A DNA stretch of 29,302 nt from Priapulus caudatus (taxonomy: Eukaryota; Priapulida; Priapulimorpha; Priapulimorphida; Priapulidae), in NCBI RefSeq assembly GCF_000485595.1, contig NW_014577364.1, positions 284,617 to 313,918 of the forward strand, in the 5' to 3' direction. The stretch's first letter is position 1. Every line of letters begins with the position of its first letter. Under the pieces are notes generated by a model. The model made no database searches. It saw only the letters and a program-made list of their open reading frames with translations, and was not told where the DNA came from. The position numbers and the translations under genes were made by a program. This document shows, one piece after another, positions 1 to 8,039 of the stretch.

Positions 1-556
1 CGGTGTGAGTGGAGGGGAGAACATGGAAGGTGTGAGTGGAGGGGAGAACAGGGAAGGTGTGAGTGGAGGGGAGAACAGGGAAGGTGTGAGTGGAGGGGAG
101 AACAGGGAAGGTGTGAGTGGAGGGGAGAACAGGGAATGTGTGAGTGGAGGGGAGAGCAGGGAAGGTGTGAGTTGAGGGGAGAACAGGGATGGTTTGGCAA
201 TAAAGAGAAGGTAACCTGACAAAGACATACATGGAGGGTGTGAGAAAATGAGAGGACAGGGAAGACACGAGCAAGAGGAGGACAGATAGTCTGAGAGGAA
301 ATGCAAACAGGGAATCTGTGGGAAAAGGAGATGACAGAGTATTGCAATCAGAAGGGAGAACTGGGGAGGTGTGAGAGGAGGGGAGATCAGTGAGGGTATG
401 AGAATGGAGCAGAACAGGAAAGCTATAGGAAAAGAGCAAGACAGGGAGTGTGCAAGAAGTGGAGAGGACAGGGAAAGTGTGAGAGAGTGGGAGGATAGCA
501 AAGGTGGGAGAGGAGGTGAGAACAGACTAGGTGCTAGAGGAGGGGGAACGTATTAT
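1..556. repeat. Purine-rich minisatellite, ~27-bp unit, decaying rightward
   Basis: About seven near-identical 27-bp units occupy 1-190, each built as GGTGTGAGTGG, AGGGGAGAAC, AGGGAA. Rightward the units degrade into related GA-rich text (GTGAGA, GGGGAGGACAGG) up to about 550. A 63-codon open frame at 371-562 is composed only of this repeat text (E, G, R, K rich) and is not a gene. The window edge cuts the array, so its true length is unknown. Confidence 0.9.
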
Positions 557-874
557 GCCTAAGAAAAAAGATGTTTGTTTCCGCTAATGAGCTGAAAAAA
601 ATTGGACAGGGTAGGCAGGCAAAACTTTTTTATCAAATTATTATTTTCTGTATTCTAACAATACTTGTTTTATACTTATAACAGCCCATATAATGACTTC
701 AAAGTCAAATCAATGCATTCACCGATCGATATCACGTTGGGATTTTTTTTATCTAATATTTTTTTTAATTAAAAGTTTTTTTTTCTTGCCCATCACAATA
801 AAAAGTTTCGACACGGCGGTTTAAATTAAAATGGACTCGGTCGGGTTAGCGGAAACAAACGTCTTTTTTTAGGC
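557..874. mobile_element. MITE-like element with ~27-bp terminal inverted repeats
   Basis: The sequence at 557-584 (GCCTAAGAAAAAAG then ATGTTTGTTTCCGCT) is matched in reverse complement by 848-874, with one or two differences. The 318-bp interior is AT-rich and noncoding and differs sharply from the GA-rich minisatellite on both sides, so this looks like an insertion into the array. No convincing target duplication could be read, because the flanks are repetitive. Superfamily is not assigned. Confidence 0.7.
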
Positions 875-1329
875 CTTAGAGGAGGGGGATGGGATAGGTA
901 CTAGAGGATGGGAGGGCGAAGTAGGTGCTAAAGGAGGGGACGGCGGAGAAGGTGCTAGAAGAGGGGAGGATGGGGAAGGTGCAAGATGAGGGGAGGACAG
1001 GGAAGGTGCTAGAGGCGCAGAGGGCCGTGCATGTGCTTGAGGAGGGGAGGACAGGGGAAGGATGAGTAAGAGGACAGAGATGGTGTGAGAGTAAGGATGA
1101 GCAGGGAAGCTGTCAGAAGAGGAGATTACAGAGAATTTACAAGAGGAAGATGGAAGTTGTGAGAAGAGGGGGGATGAGGGAGGTGTGAGTGAGAGGAGGG
1201 TAGAACAGAGAGAGTGCGAGAGAATGGGAAGACAGATATGAAAGCTAAAACTGCAAACAGGTTTGCTACCTATTTGCAGAGTCTTCTTATTCTATCATAA
1301 AAGAATTTCTGAGCAGAACGGGAACAGGG
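875..1329. repeat. Continuation of the GA-rich minisatellite (degenerate)
   Basis: Text of the type GGTGCTAGAGGAGGGGA and GAGGACAGGGAAGG resumes directly after the inserted element and decays towards 1250. A short non-repetitive stretch (about 1240-1320) separates it from the next insertion. The array picks up again at 1536-1640. Confidence 0.8.
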
Positions 1330-1540
1330 TGAGGCAGGGGCGTAGCCAGGGGCGATTCCAGGCATTCCGGAATCCCCCCTGGTTTGTATCAAAATAGCAC
1401 ATATCTGATACAGTATGTATATAAAAGCATGAAACGAAAATTTTAACGAAGTTTTATTAGTATTCTTTGTAGTAGGTTTGGAATTCCCCCTCTTGGAAGA
1501 AATACCCCCTCTTGGAAAGGCTGTCTACGCCCCTGTGAGG
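1330..1540. mobile_element. hAT-like MITE with 5-bp target duplication TGAGG
   Basis: The element spans 1335-1535 (201 bp). It begins CAGGGGCGTAGCCAG and ends CTGTCTACGCCCCTG, giving an 11-bp perfect terminal inverted repeat and 14 of 15 with one mismatch. It is bounded by TGAGG on both sides (1330-1334 and 1536-1540). CAGGGGCGTAG termini are typical of non-autonomous hAT elements; a 5-bp rather than 8-bp duplication would fit the hAT5-type group. An internal 13-bp direct repeat (CCCCCTCTTGGAA) lies near the right end. No coding capacity. Confidence 0.8.
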
Positions 1541-1891
1541 GATGGTGATATATGAGGCATTGAGAGAGGGGTATATGAGAGGCAGGGAGAGAGATGGGCG
1601 TAGGAGGAGGAATGACAGGGGAAGAGTATAAGAAGAAGGCCTTATGCTTTTTATCTTGAACAGAGTGCCAAAGTTTTTTTTAAATAAAATTTCCTGACAT
1701 TAGAGTTTAAATTGTGTGCAAATCACAATATTATAGTAGGACATCTGAAATGCATACAATGCTATGGAAGTAATTATAACATTTATCTTTGTACCACTAT
1801 AAATTATTGTTTTTTTATTTCAATGTGTAGGTTTTTATTTCACGTAGTAAAAACTCAAAAGAGGTGGTGAGGTGGATCTCGTGTAGATACT
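1541..1891. other. Minisatellite tail, then AT-rich sequence upstream of the LOTUS gene
   Basis: Residual GA-rich repeat runs to about 1640. The rest is AT-rich. A TATAAATT string lies at about 1798-1805, and a pyrimidine-rich stretch ending in TTTCACGTAG at about 1845 could be a splice acceptor for a 5' untranslated exon carrying the start codon. Neither is proven; AT-rich sequence yields such strings by chance. Confidence 0.4.
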
Positions 1892-2073
1892 ATGGAAATA
1901 CCAGACGATATTCGCAAATATGTACGTGCTGTCCTCCTATCAAAGATAGGGGGTATTGAACAGCACAAGTTTTGCAAAGACTACAGGGAATATGTGAGCA
2001 AGCCTCTTACATATACTGATTATGGTTTTCATAATCTGGTTGAGTTCATGGAGGCGATGCCTGAACTAGTCAG
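1892..2073 (+). CDS. LOTUS/OST-HTH domain protein, first coding exon (TDRD5/TDRD7/MARF1-like)
   Basis: This exon encodes 60 residues plus two bases of a split codon. The protein reads MEIPDDIRKYVRAVLLSKIG at the start and continues through KDYREYVSKPL, YGFHNLVEFMEAMP and ELVR. This matches the LOTUS (OST-HTH) fold: a helix with an LL(S) core, a glycine turn, a KDYRE helix, then a Y/F-G-F helix and a closing MP-x-x-VR. Such winged-helix domains bind RNA or the Vasa helicase in germ granules (Oskar, TDRD5, TDRD7, MARF1). The ATG has A at -3 and G at +4, and an in-frame stop lies a few codons upstream, so this is a credible start. The exon ends CAG followed by GTGAGC, a strong donor; read-through would stop at once at TGA. 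Which LOTUS family member it is cannot be told from this fragment. Confidence 0.8.
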
Positions 2074-2708
2074 GTGAGCACTGAAGCACATCAGTCGTTT
2101 CTTCTAGTTTAAAGACTCCTTCCTTGATGACTTTGCACAATGACGAATACAGCCTAGTTCCACCCCTTTGTTACCGTGCTGTTCATCTACCTGATCCCTC
2201 AACCATCCTACTTTTTCTACCTATTCTTCCTCAATCCACTTGCCTTCCTACATTTTCTACCCTTTAGCAATTATCCATTTTGCTTTTTGTCCTCGGATGT
2301 TCTCCTGTCATTGTCACAACATTTTTCATACCGTATATGATCCCAGCAACTTCAATCCCTTTCATCTTCTCCATCTCTAACTAGCTTACTTTTCTTCCAT
2401 TTACTAGAATTAAGTTACTATATATCATTTTATCATATTTATACTTGTATATTGTTTAAATCGAGCTTTTAATAAACTTCTACGAGAGCTACGGGAAAAT
2501 TGCATTTGCCATAATTATGGCTTTCGAATTATCTCGACTTCACCTATGGTTATACACATCTTCATGGTCACTCTAATTTCACGTGTTCTGTGAACCTAGT
2601 TTCATATGGGCATGTGAAAATTGTTAATATGGTCTTTATGTGTCAAATGTATAGGTAAACCATTATTGGATCTCAGTGAGGTTTAACTACTGTTTATATT
2701 ACTTGCAG
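2074..2708 (+). other. Intron 1 of the LOTUS-domain gene
   Basis: A 635-bp intron runs from donor GTGAGC to acceptor TTACTTGCAG. The split codon joins as phase 2 and completes the arginine that continues the LOTUS domain. The sequence is AT-rich and pyrimidine-rich with no recognisable repeat or gene inside. Confidence 0.75.
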
Positions 2709-2854
2709 AATAGAGCGGAGGAAGGAGGATAACTTGGTTCCAAGGTATTTTGGAAGGAGCACAGGCATGGAGTATATACCTACTAATGTCAGACTTGCCA
2801 CCGATGCAACGCGGAAAGAGCAAGCCAGAAAAAGATGCAAAAAAAGCTCTAATG
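2709..2854 (+). CDS. LOTUS-domain protein, second coding exon
   Basis: Frame carried over from the first exon gives IERRKEDNLVPRYF, then GRSTGMEYIP, TNVRLATDA and a basic tail RKEQARKRCKKSSN. The IE after VR fits the last strand of the LOTUS wing; the K/R-rich tail suggests a linker, possibly nucleic-acid binding or nuclear. The exon is preceded by TTGCAG and followed by GGTATAT, leaving phase 1 at its 3' end; unspliced reading would hit TAG within five codons. Splice phases in (2) and out (1) are both consistent with a continuing gene, but no third exon was found in the repeat-filled sequence to the right. It may lie outside the window or the gene may be interrupted. Confidence 0.72.
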
Positions 2855-3036
2855 GTATATATGTATAGTTTAGCAACTCTGTATAGTCCAATAGATCTAA
2901 CTGGGTTAATTGTTACTCAACCGTGAAGATTGAAAACGTACAGCTGACGTTTTGCCTCCTGACAGGAGGCTTTCTCAAAGCTGACTGACGATTATCAGTT
3001 ATTGACCACCAGATGGTGTAGTGGTCAGCAGCTTGG
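2855..3036. other. Spacer with a short hairpin and a tRNA-like A-box
   Basis: A perfect 6-bp stem (GCCTCC, loop TGACA, GGAGGC) lies at 2954-2970. At about 3012-3022 the string TGGTGTAGTGG resembles the RNA polymerase III A-box of tRNA-derived SINEs, but no good B-box follows at the right distance. A SINE relic is possible but weakly supported. Confidence 0.35.
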
Positions 3037-3894
3037 TCCACACGTGACTGAGTCTGTATCCCCCCTCGTCACGGTTGATGTTCGGGGTCTTGCTGATCCA
3101 GATGGTCTCCTTAATCCATCGCCTGATCTTGATTGGCTCACGATCGTTGATCTTCGAATTATCCCAATCGATGGTGTGATCCCAACCGAGCACCCAAATC
3201 TTTCACAAGGGCCCAACGAAAACAGTCGGCTACCGAAATAACCAAATCCACGATCACGGACCACGTAGCGAAGGACAATCACACCATCGATTGGGATAAT
3301 TCGAAGATCACCGATCGCGAGCCAATCAAAATACTCTTCTGGATATATCCATAATTGAATTCTAGGGGAGGGGGGCGAATCATACAAGCTCAAGGGCACG
3401 AAGCGCCCGAGAGGGGAGGGTGTTGGAGGGGGTGTCCCCCTCCCACTGTGTGGAATGGTTAAAAAGTTGCAATCTAAAAGCAATCAATTTTGGATATCTT
3501 TATCATAAAATATCAGGAGATTTTTCCTCCTTCAGGGGGGTATCCACCTCTTTTTTAGGGGGGTCCTGGGACCTCCCCGGGAAATTTTGTTGAGAATTAC
3601 ACCTCTTAGATGCAATTTCCTGCACTCTGAGGCAGCATTATTAAGCAATCTTCATCACAATAATATCACTATACCCTTGCCCTGAAAATTCTAGGGGGGC
3701 GACCGCCCCCTGTGACCCCCCCCCCTTACCCGGGGTTCCGCCACCGACAACTACAGCGCTGGAATCATCTCCCCTGAAATTTTGATAAAACGTATATTTT
3801 ACTGAGAACACTAAAACTGTACAAAAAAAGTATGAGAAAAACAACCAGATTTGAACTAAAAAGTGCATATTTTCACCCCTTATACAAAATCGGA
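3037..3894. repeat. Interspersed repeat, copy 1 (858 bp)
   Basis: The sequence from TCCACACGTGACTGAG to AAAATCGGA recurs at 8040-8934 in the same orientation. It contains a 52-bp inverted repeat (3129-3180 against 3278-3329, about 50 of 52 matching) that would fold into a long hairpin, followed by G-rich and C-rich blocks (GGGGGTGTCCCCCTCCC, and CGACCGCCCCC at about 3700). Overlapping open frames on both strands here read through the inverted repeat and the C-runs, resemble no family, and are treated as noncoding. It is probably a non-autonomous transposable element of unknown class. Confidence 0.85.
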
Positions 3895-5001
3895 TATTCT
3901 AGCCCTAGCAATACCGTTTCTTGGAGCTATACTACTACTACCACTAGTACTAGTTCTACTTAGTAGTAGTACTACTACTAGTTACTGTAGTACTAGTAGT
4001 AGTGTTGTGCCCAAACTTGGAATTTCAGCGCATCCGCAGTTTGGGAAACCAATCTTGAGATTGGGCAAACAGAGGTAAACAGACTTCAGAGCTTGCACAA
4101 TTAAACATATGATTATTATGATACTTACTACTTAGTACTTTACTTAGTAGTAATATATTATTTATATTATTTAGTTACCATCATATTATTATATTGAAAC
4201 GGTCCACGTGCCTGGGAATAGTAGCGTATGACTATGGGCACGTGTCTCTACTTTTTAATACTATAACAGAGTGCAGTAGAGATGCATACCTTCAAACCAC
4301 AAACGTACGTGAATCACGACATTTCCTCCACTGTACTAGACTGGTCCGCGCTCGATAGTTGCACTCGCGTTACACGGCGGTCAGTGTAACGCGCACACAA
4401 CGCGCACTGTAACGCAAGTGGAACTGTCGAGCGTGGACCAGTCTACCCCTACACCCGCGGCATCGCCACCTTCCGGAGACATCACACATGTTTTATGTTT
4501 GTCGACTAGTTCTCCTTGGGGAGAAACCTTACCGGCACTATCCGTATCAATTAATGTAACAAATACGTTGAAGCGGTTATTAATCGATGATATGCACATT
4601 TCTTATATTGTCTATACCAATCAGATAAGTGTATGACAAGAATGAGGGAGGGACTTCACGATTTTTACAACACAAGCACTATAAACATTTACTCACAAAG
4701 TAGCCCAAAGGTGGCGCCCTGTGCTGAGGCGCGAGAGATTCCGAGGCGGCGAGGTGAAGTAAACCATAAACCTAGCTCCTTGAAGTAAACTAGTTACTAG
4801 ATTTAGTAAACAATGTCTAAAAGTAAAACAAGTTATAAAGTAAAATATAAATTTATAAATGTGATCAGCACGTATATTAGGGATAGTGGGTGATTTTGCT
4901 CCCCAAATTGTTATACAATATAGGTTAATAATAGATTATCATTGACATTATCATTATGTCCTGAAATAGCTCCAAGAAACGGTATTGCTAGGGTTAGAAT
5001 A
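3895..5001. mobile_element. 1.1-kb element with 36-bp terminal inverted repeats, TA-flanked
   Basis: The left end 3895-3930 (TATTCTAGCCCTAGCAATAC, CGTTTCTTGGAGCTAT) matches the reverse complement of 4966-5001 at 35 of 36 positions. The outermost bases are TA at both ends, compatible with a TA target as used by Tc1/mariner elements. There is no transposase frame, so it is non-autonomous. The interior carries palindromic ACT/AGT triplet text (3931-3990), a CACGTGCC hairpin near 4205-4245, and a nested smaller MITE (4337-4445). The left edge abuts exactly the last base shared by the two interspersed repeat copies. Confidence 0.8.
4337..4445. mobile_element. 109-bp MITE, TIR starting TAGACTGGTCC, nested in the 1.1-kb element
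   Basis: Arms of 37 bp (4337-4373 and 4409-4445) pair with four mismatches, leaving a ~35-bp GC-rich centre that repeats GTAACGC and GCGCAC. Ends read TA-GACTGGTCC and GGACCAGTC-TA, compatible with a TA duplication. A 72-codon open frame on each strand overlaps it and is only a consequence of the palindrome. Confidence 0.75.
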
Positions 5002-5203
5002 GTATAGACAATCCGTCGCACAGCCTGGTCGGGCTAGTCCTGAAACTGAAAACTAATAAGTACTACTAGTACTAGTACTACTAGAGACAGTAGGACTCGT
5101 CTTCAACATTGAAGGGTGTTGGGGAAAATACGAGGATAGGCAGAGTACCAGAAGAGGAGAGACTAGGGAAATTGTTAGGGACGGGAAAGATATGGAAAGT
5201 GGG
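5002..5203. other. Short spacer, palindromic ACT/AGT triplets, no gene
   Basis: Contains AGTACTACTAGTACTAG-type triplet palindromes at about 5057-5085 resembling those inside the neighbouring element at 3931-3990. The rest shows no recognisable feature. Confidence 0.4.
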
Positions 5204-5400
5204 GCTGATAGGGTCTATGTCCCCCGGGCCAGGGTACTATCGGAGGGTACCCCGGTTACGGTTCGATAGGTCGGCACATGTTTCCATGAACCAAAGTATG
5301 GTCGTGACGCACGAACTCGGCTATCTCCGAAGTTGAATGCATACAGCCTGCTGGTGGATTTGGTTGTGTGCTACGCCCTACTCCCTAACCCTAACCCTAA
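5204..5400. mobile_element. Truncated copy of the telomere-core MITE family
   Basis: Begins GCTGATAGGGTCTATGTCCC, the same terminus as the intact copies at 10398-10607 and 22802-23087. It ends in CCTACTCCCTAACCCTAACC, the telomere-like core seen in the 10398 copy. The second terminal inverted repeat is missing, and AT-rich sequence follows at once. The middle (about 5285-5370) differs from the other copies. Confidence 0.7.
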
Positions 5401-5478
5401 TTAAATTTAATTAACACTAATAAATTTAATTAAATTTAAAAAAAAAAATGTAATAAAAAATTGTAAATAAATTATGTA
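5401..5478. other. AT-rich palindromic spacer
   Basis: Repeated TTAAATTTAATTAA-type strings and an A-run. Simple AT-rich sequence between two truncated elements. Confidence 0.5.
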
Positions 5479-5721
5479 GTGCGCCCGTGTATGCCCGTGG
5501 TAGAATGCTGCACGTGTGTACGTGTGCCCTCGCTCCGCGAATTGCTCGCTCTCTTTTGAATGAGATTAGCACGTAAGAAACAATTATTTTCATCACATAG
5601 ACACTTTGAAATTTTAGTGGCCCGTACGGGCCACCAAATTTTAACTTTTGGAAATTTTGTTGGCCCGACATCAAGTTTTGGTGGCCCCGGGCCACCGGGC
5701 CACCGCTAGTGTCGAGCCTTG
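5479..5721. mobile_element. 5'-truncated copy of the CAAGGCTCGACACTA-type element
   Basis: Nearly identical to 11692-11933, the right third of the intact 724-bp element. It ends with the right terminal repeat (GCTAGTGTCGAGCCTTG) but has no matching left end upstream. The block rich in GGCCACC/GGTGGCCC strings is shared. An 89-codon minus-strand frame across it also occurs in the second copy, but it runs through the inverted-repeat text and resembles no protein family. Confidence 0.85.
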
Positions 5722-6245
5722 TGATATGACACTATAGTTCGTTGATAGATTGTGAGCAAGTGCTGCACGTAAGATATGCAGATTGCAGATATATGGATAT
5801 TGCACCTACCAGATCATATAGATAGGGTTAACATTGATTTTCTATTTGGATTATACTGATAGATTTTGTATGGATTAAATCAAGGTATGTAAAATCCTTT
5901 GACTAATTAGTGAACGAGACATCAACTTAGTTAATCGATTGTGGTCAGGTGACGCGAGATGTATGGATTGCAGATGTAGATACGGATATTATTGATTTTC
6001 TATTTGGATTCGATGAGTAGATATGATATAAATCGTGTGCCTGCGGGTTCTCTGTAGGCGGGGGGAGGTTCTTCTCCCTCTTCCCTGCTGGCTTTCTAAT
6101 CGTTCCCCTCCCTCTCCTTCCTCCCGTTCACCTTCCCTATTCGACGCACCACGTACGCATAAGCTTGCTTTAGGTCCGATATTTAGAAGTAGTAGAAAAA
6201 GTTCAGACGCCAACCAGTTTACAGGGATCTCCGTTGTTGTTGTTG

Positions 6246-6277
<32 letters not shown>

Positions 6278-6280
6278 GGT
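5722..6280. other. Unassigned sequence ending in a GTT/GGT microsatellite
   Basis: 5722-6230 shows no gene; the strings ACGTAAGATATGCAGATTGCAGATAT and GATGTATGGATTGCAGATGTAGATA look like two diverged copies of one ~190-bp unit (at about 5768 and 5958). Confidence 0.35.
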
Positions 6281-6281
6281 T
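6232..6281. repeat. (GTT)n then (GGT)n microsatellite
   Basis: About ten GTT triplets are followed by six GGT triplets, ending where the retrotransposon LTR is proposed to begin. The 83-codon frame crossing it ends in polyvaline and polyglycine and is not a gene. Confidence 0.9.
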
Positions 6282-6506
6282 GTTAAGTGTTGTAATACAT
6301 GTCTGGAATAGCCTAGTCAGCTACTAGGTGGCGACACGTGGTAATAGATGGGTGTAACGTACACGTGTATACACGACTCACGAGGCAGTTGGGCAGTGGA
6401 CAGGGCACGGAGCACACGCGTGTGTAGCTAATTAAATGCTTGTGTAAACGTTCTCCACTGGTTCTGGTTTTGGCTATGACTTCGTGGCTGTGCAGTGCAC
6501 CTAACA
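6281..6506 (+). mobile_element. 5' LTR of a Ty3/Gypsy retrotransposon (proposed)
   Basis: Boundaries are inferred. The sequence starts TGTTAAG and ends CCTAACA, giving short inverted termini (TGTTA/TAACA), and is followed immediately by a primer binding site. Length is 226 bp, typical of small Gypsy LTRs. No complete partner LTR was found; a partial match lies at 14070-14106. The right boundary is well supported by the primer site; the left boundary rests only on the TGTTA match. Confidence 0.65.
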
Positions 6507-6518
6507 TGGTGGCAGCGG
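6507..6518 (+). other. Primer binding site complementary to tRNA-Leu 3' end
   Basis: TGGTGGCAGCGG is the reverse complement of a 3' end reading CCGCTGCCACCA, as in metazoan tRNA-Leu with the CCA tail. It lies directly after the LTR and 107 bp before the gag start, the standard layout for reverse-transcription priming in LTR retrotransposons. Confidence 0.75.
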
Positions 6519-6625
6519 TAAACTGAGTGAACCAGGCACATGATAGGACATCTGTGGACAGCTGTGTGATACAGGCAAGCCTTTGAAGAGCTGTGTTATA
6601 AGCTGGAGAAAGATTCACAAGTCAA

Positions 6626-7458
6626 ATGGAGACGCGCGTGACACGTGGCAGTGAGCCTGACAGGCAGGGCTACAACTTCGGCAGCATAAAGCCACCACAG
6701 CCCCTGACTTTGGAAGAAGACAAGGTAGGGAGTTCAGTTGGAAGCTGTTTAAGAAAAGATGGGACAACTACAACCTGTTATCTGGGCTACACACGAAAGA
6801 CCGTGCGTTTCAGGTAGCAATGCTTGAGAACTGTCTCGCTGACGATGCGATGAAAACGCTCAGTGGGTTTAGCTTTTCAACGCCCGAGTCACAGAGAACT
6901 GTCACTGAAATTACAGGGAAGTTTCAAGAATATGCCATAGGTGAGGTGAATGAGACCATGGAGAGATTTTTGTTTCACCGGCGTTGTCAGCAGGAAGGGG
7001 AGGACCTTAATCACTTTCTGGCAGACTCTCTGGCACAAACCTGTACGTTTTGCAGCGCGTGCGAGGCCTCTATGATAAGAGACAGAGTCGTGCTGGGAAT
7101 AAGAGAAAATGAAACGAGAGAAGACTTGCTAAAGATAAGAGAACTTGACCTTGACAGGTGCATTGATGTGTGCAGGGCTGCACAGTCTGCTTCGTTGTGT
7201 GACAGAGCATTGAAGCCAGTCATGCCTGATACTGTGCACAAAATAAGGGCAAGATTTCCCGAGGTCAAGGATAAGCAGTACGTAACTTTGCAGAAAGAAC
7301 AGTGCAGATTTTGCAATTTCTCTCACGTCATGAAGAAAGAAAAGTGTCCAGCTTTTGGCAAGACGTGCTACATATGCGGTGAGAAGAATCACTTTAAGTC
7401 AAAATGCCCAGACAGGGGTAGAAATAAGGACAATATGCAAGTTAGCCCGAAGGGCTAG
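6626..7458 (+). pseudogene. Ty3/Gypsy gag (K02A2.6-like), frameshifted and cut off before pol
   Basis: Gag is the structural capsid/nucleocapsid protein of the retrotransposon. A first frame runs from ATG 6626, and the homologous reading changes frame near 6720-6735, continuing in the frame open to 7458. The second frame (212 codons from the first internal Met at 6820) has the retrotransposon-gag pattern RFLFHRRCQQEGEDLNHFL, then a conserved I-RDRVVLGI. It ends with two zinc knuckles: an atypical CRFC-H-C (residues 162-176) and a canonical CYICGEKNHFKSKC (C183, C186, H191, C196). Many animal Gypsy elements pair knuckles this way before the protease. Here reading stops soon after, in a different repeat with an AAGGGCTAGT/ACTAGCCCTT inverted repeat (7450-7483), and no protease, reverse transcriptase or integrase follows. 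It is therefore a dead or incomplete copy; the frameshift could also be an assembly error. Confidence 0.85.
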
Positions 7459-7819
7459 TAAGGTAAGGTTTGTACTAGCCCTTCTGGTTTTCAACTAGCC
7501 CTTAAAAGCATGATGTCGATACTCGATAGTGGTTGCGCGGGAAAATTGTTGATCTCACGAATGCTCCGAGATGCTTTCTGAGGGTATTGTGTATTGTTTA
7601 TATTGTGTATATATTGTGTATTGTTGTATTGAGAGGTTTGTTTATTTACAATCATTTTATTATTAAAACAGCCAAAGTGACAGTGAGTGTGACTATAACA
7701 CTGTATTAGTGGAACAGGTCTTCGATGATGGAGGTTGCCATGTTGATACCAACGCTATAGACGGGTCCCCCGACACTCTACATTGTGCTATCACATGAGA
7801 AAGAACGCATGAACGGGCG
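7450..7819. other. Sequence after the truncated gag; small hairpin, no gene
   Basis: A 10-bp inverted repeat (AAGGGCTAGT at 7450-7459, ACTAGCCCTT at 7474-7483) overlaps the gag stop, with a third ACTAGCCCTT at about 7494. It probably marks the edge of another repeat that replaced pol. TATTGTGTATTGTT text repeats near 7580-7630. No reading frame is credible. Confidence 0.5.
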
Positions 7820-7839
7820 AACGCACGCACGCGCACGCG

Positions 7840-7886
<47 letters not shown>

Positions 7887-8036
7887 GTTTACAACGCCCA
7901 CGTGCAACACAAGAACACGTATCACCGACACGCGTATACGCACGCACACACGTCGCACACACGCGCTCACGCACACACGTCGCACACACGCGCTCACGCA
8001 CACACATCGCACACACGTGCTCACGCACACGTCGCA
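7820..8036. repeat. CA/CG microsatellite and CGCACACACGTCG minisatellite
   Basis: A run of alternating purine-pyrimidine sequence at 7821-7888 (ACGC, then CA x ~12, then CG x ~8) is followed by ~28-bp units of the type CACACACGCGCTCACGCA. Open frames on both strands consist of R/T/H or C/V/R repeats. The same minisatellite fills 13113-13990. Confidence 0.9.
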
Positions 8037-8039
8037 GCG

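Noticed and set aside
5426-5695. 89-codon minus-strand frame that is repeated at 11686-11907
   Set aside because: Its duplication is explained by the shared transposable element; the frame shifts between copies and has no family resemblance.
6313-6618. 101-codon minus-strand frame over the LTR
   Set aside because: Antisense to the proposed LTR and leader, no family resemblance.
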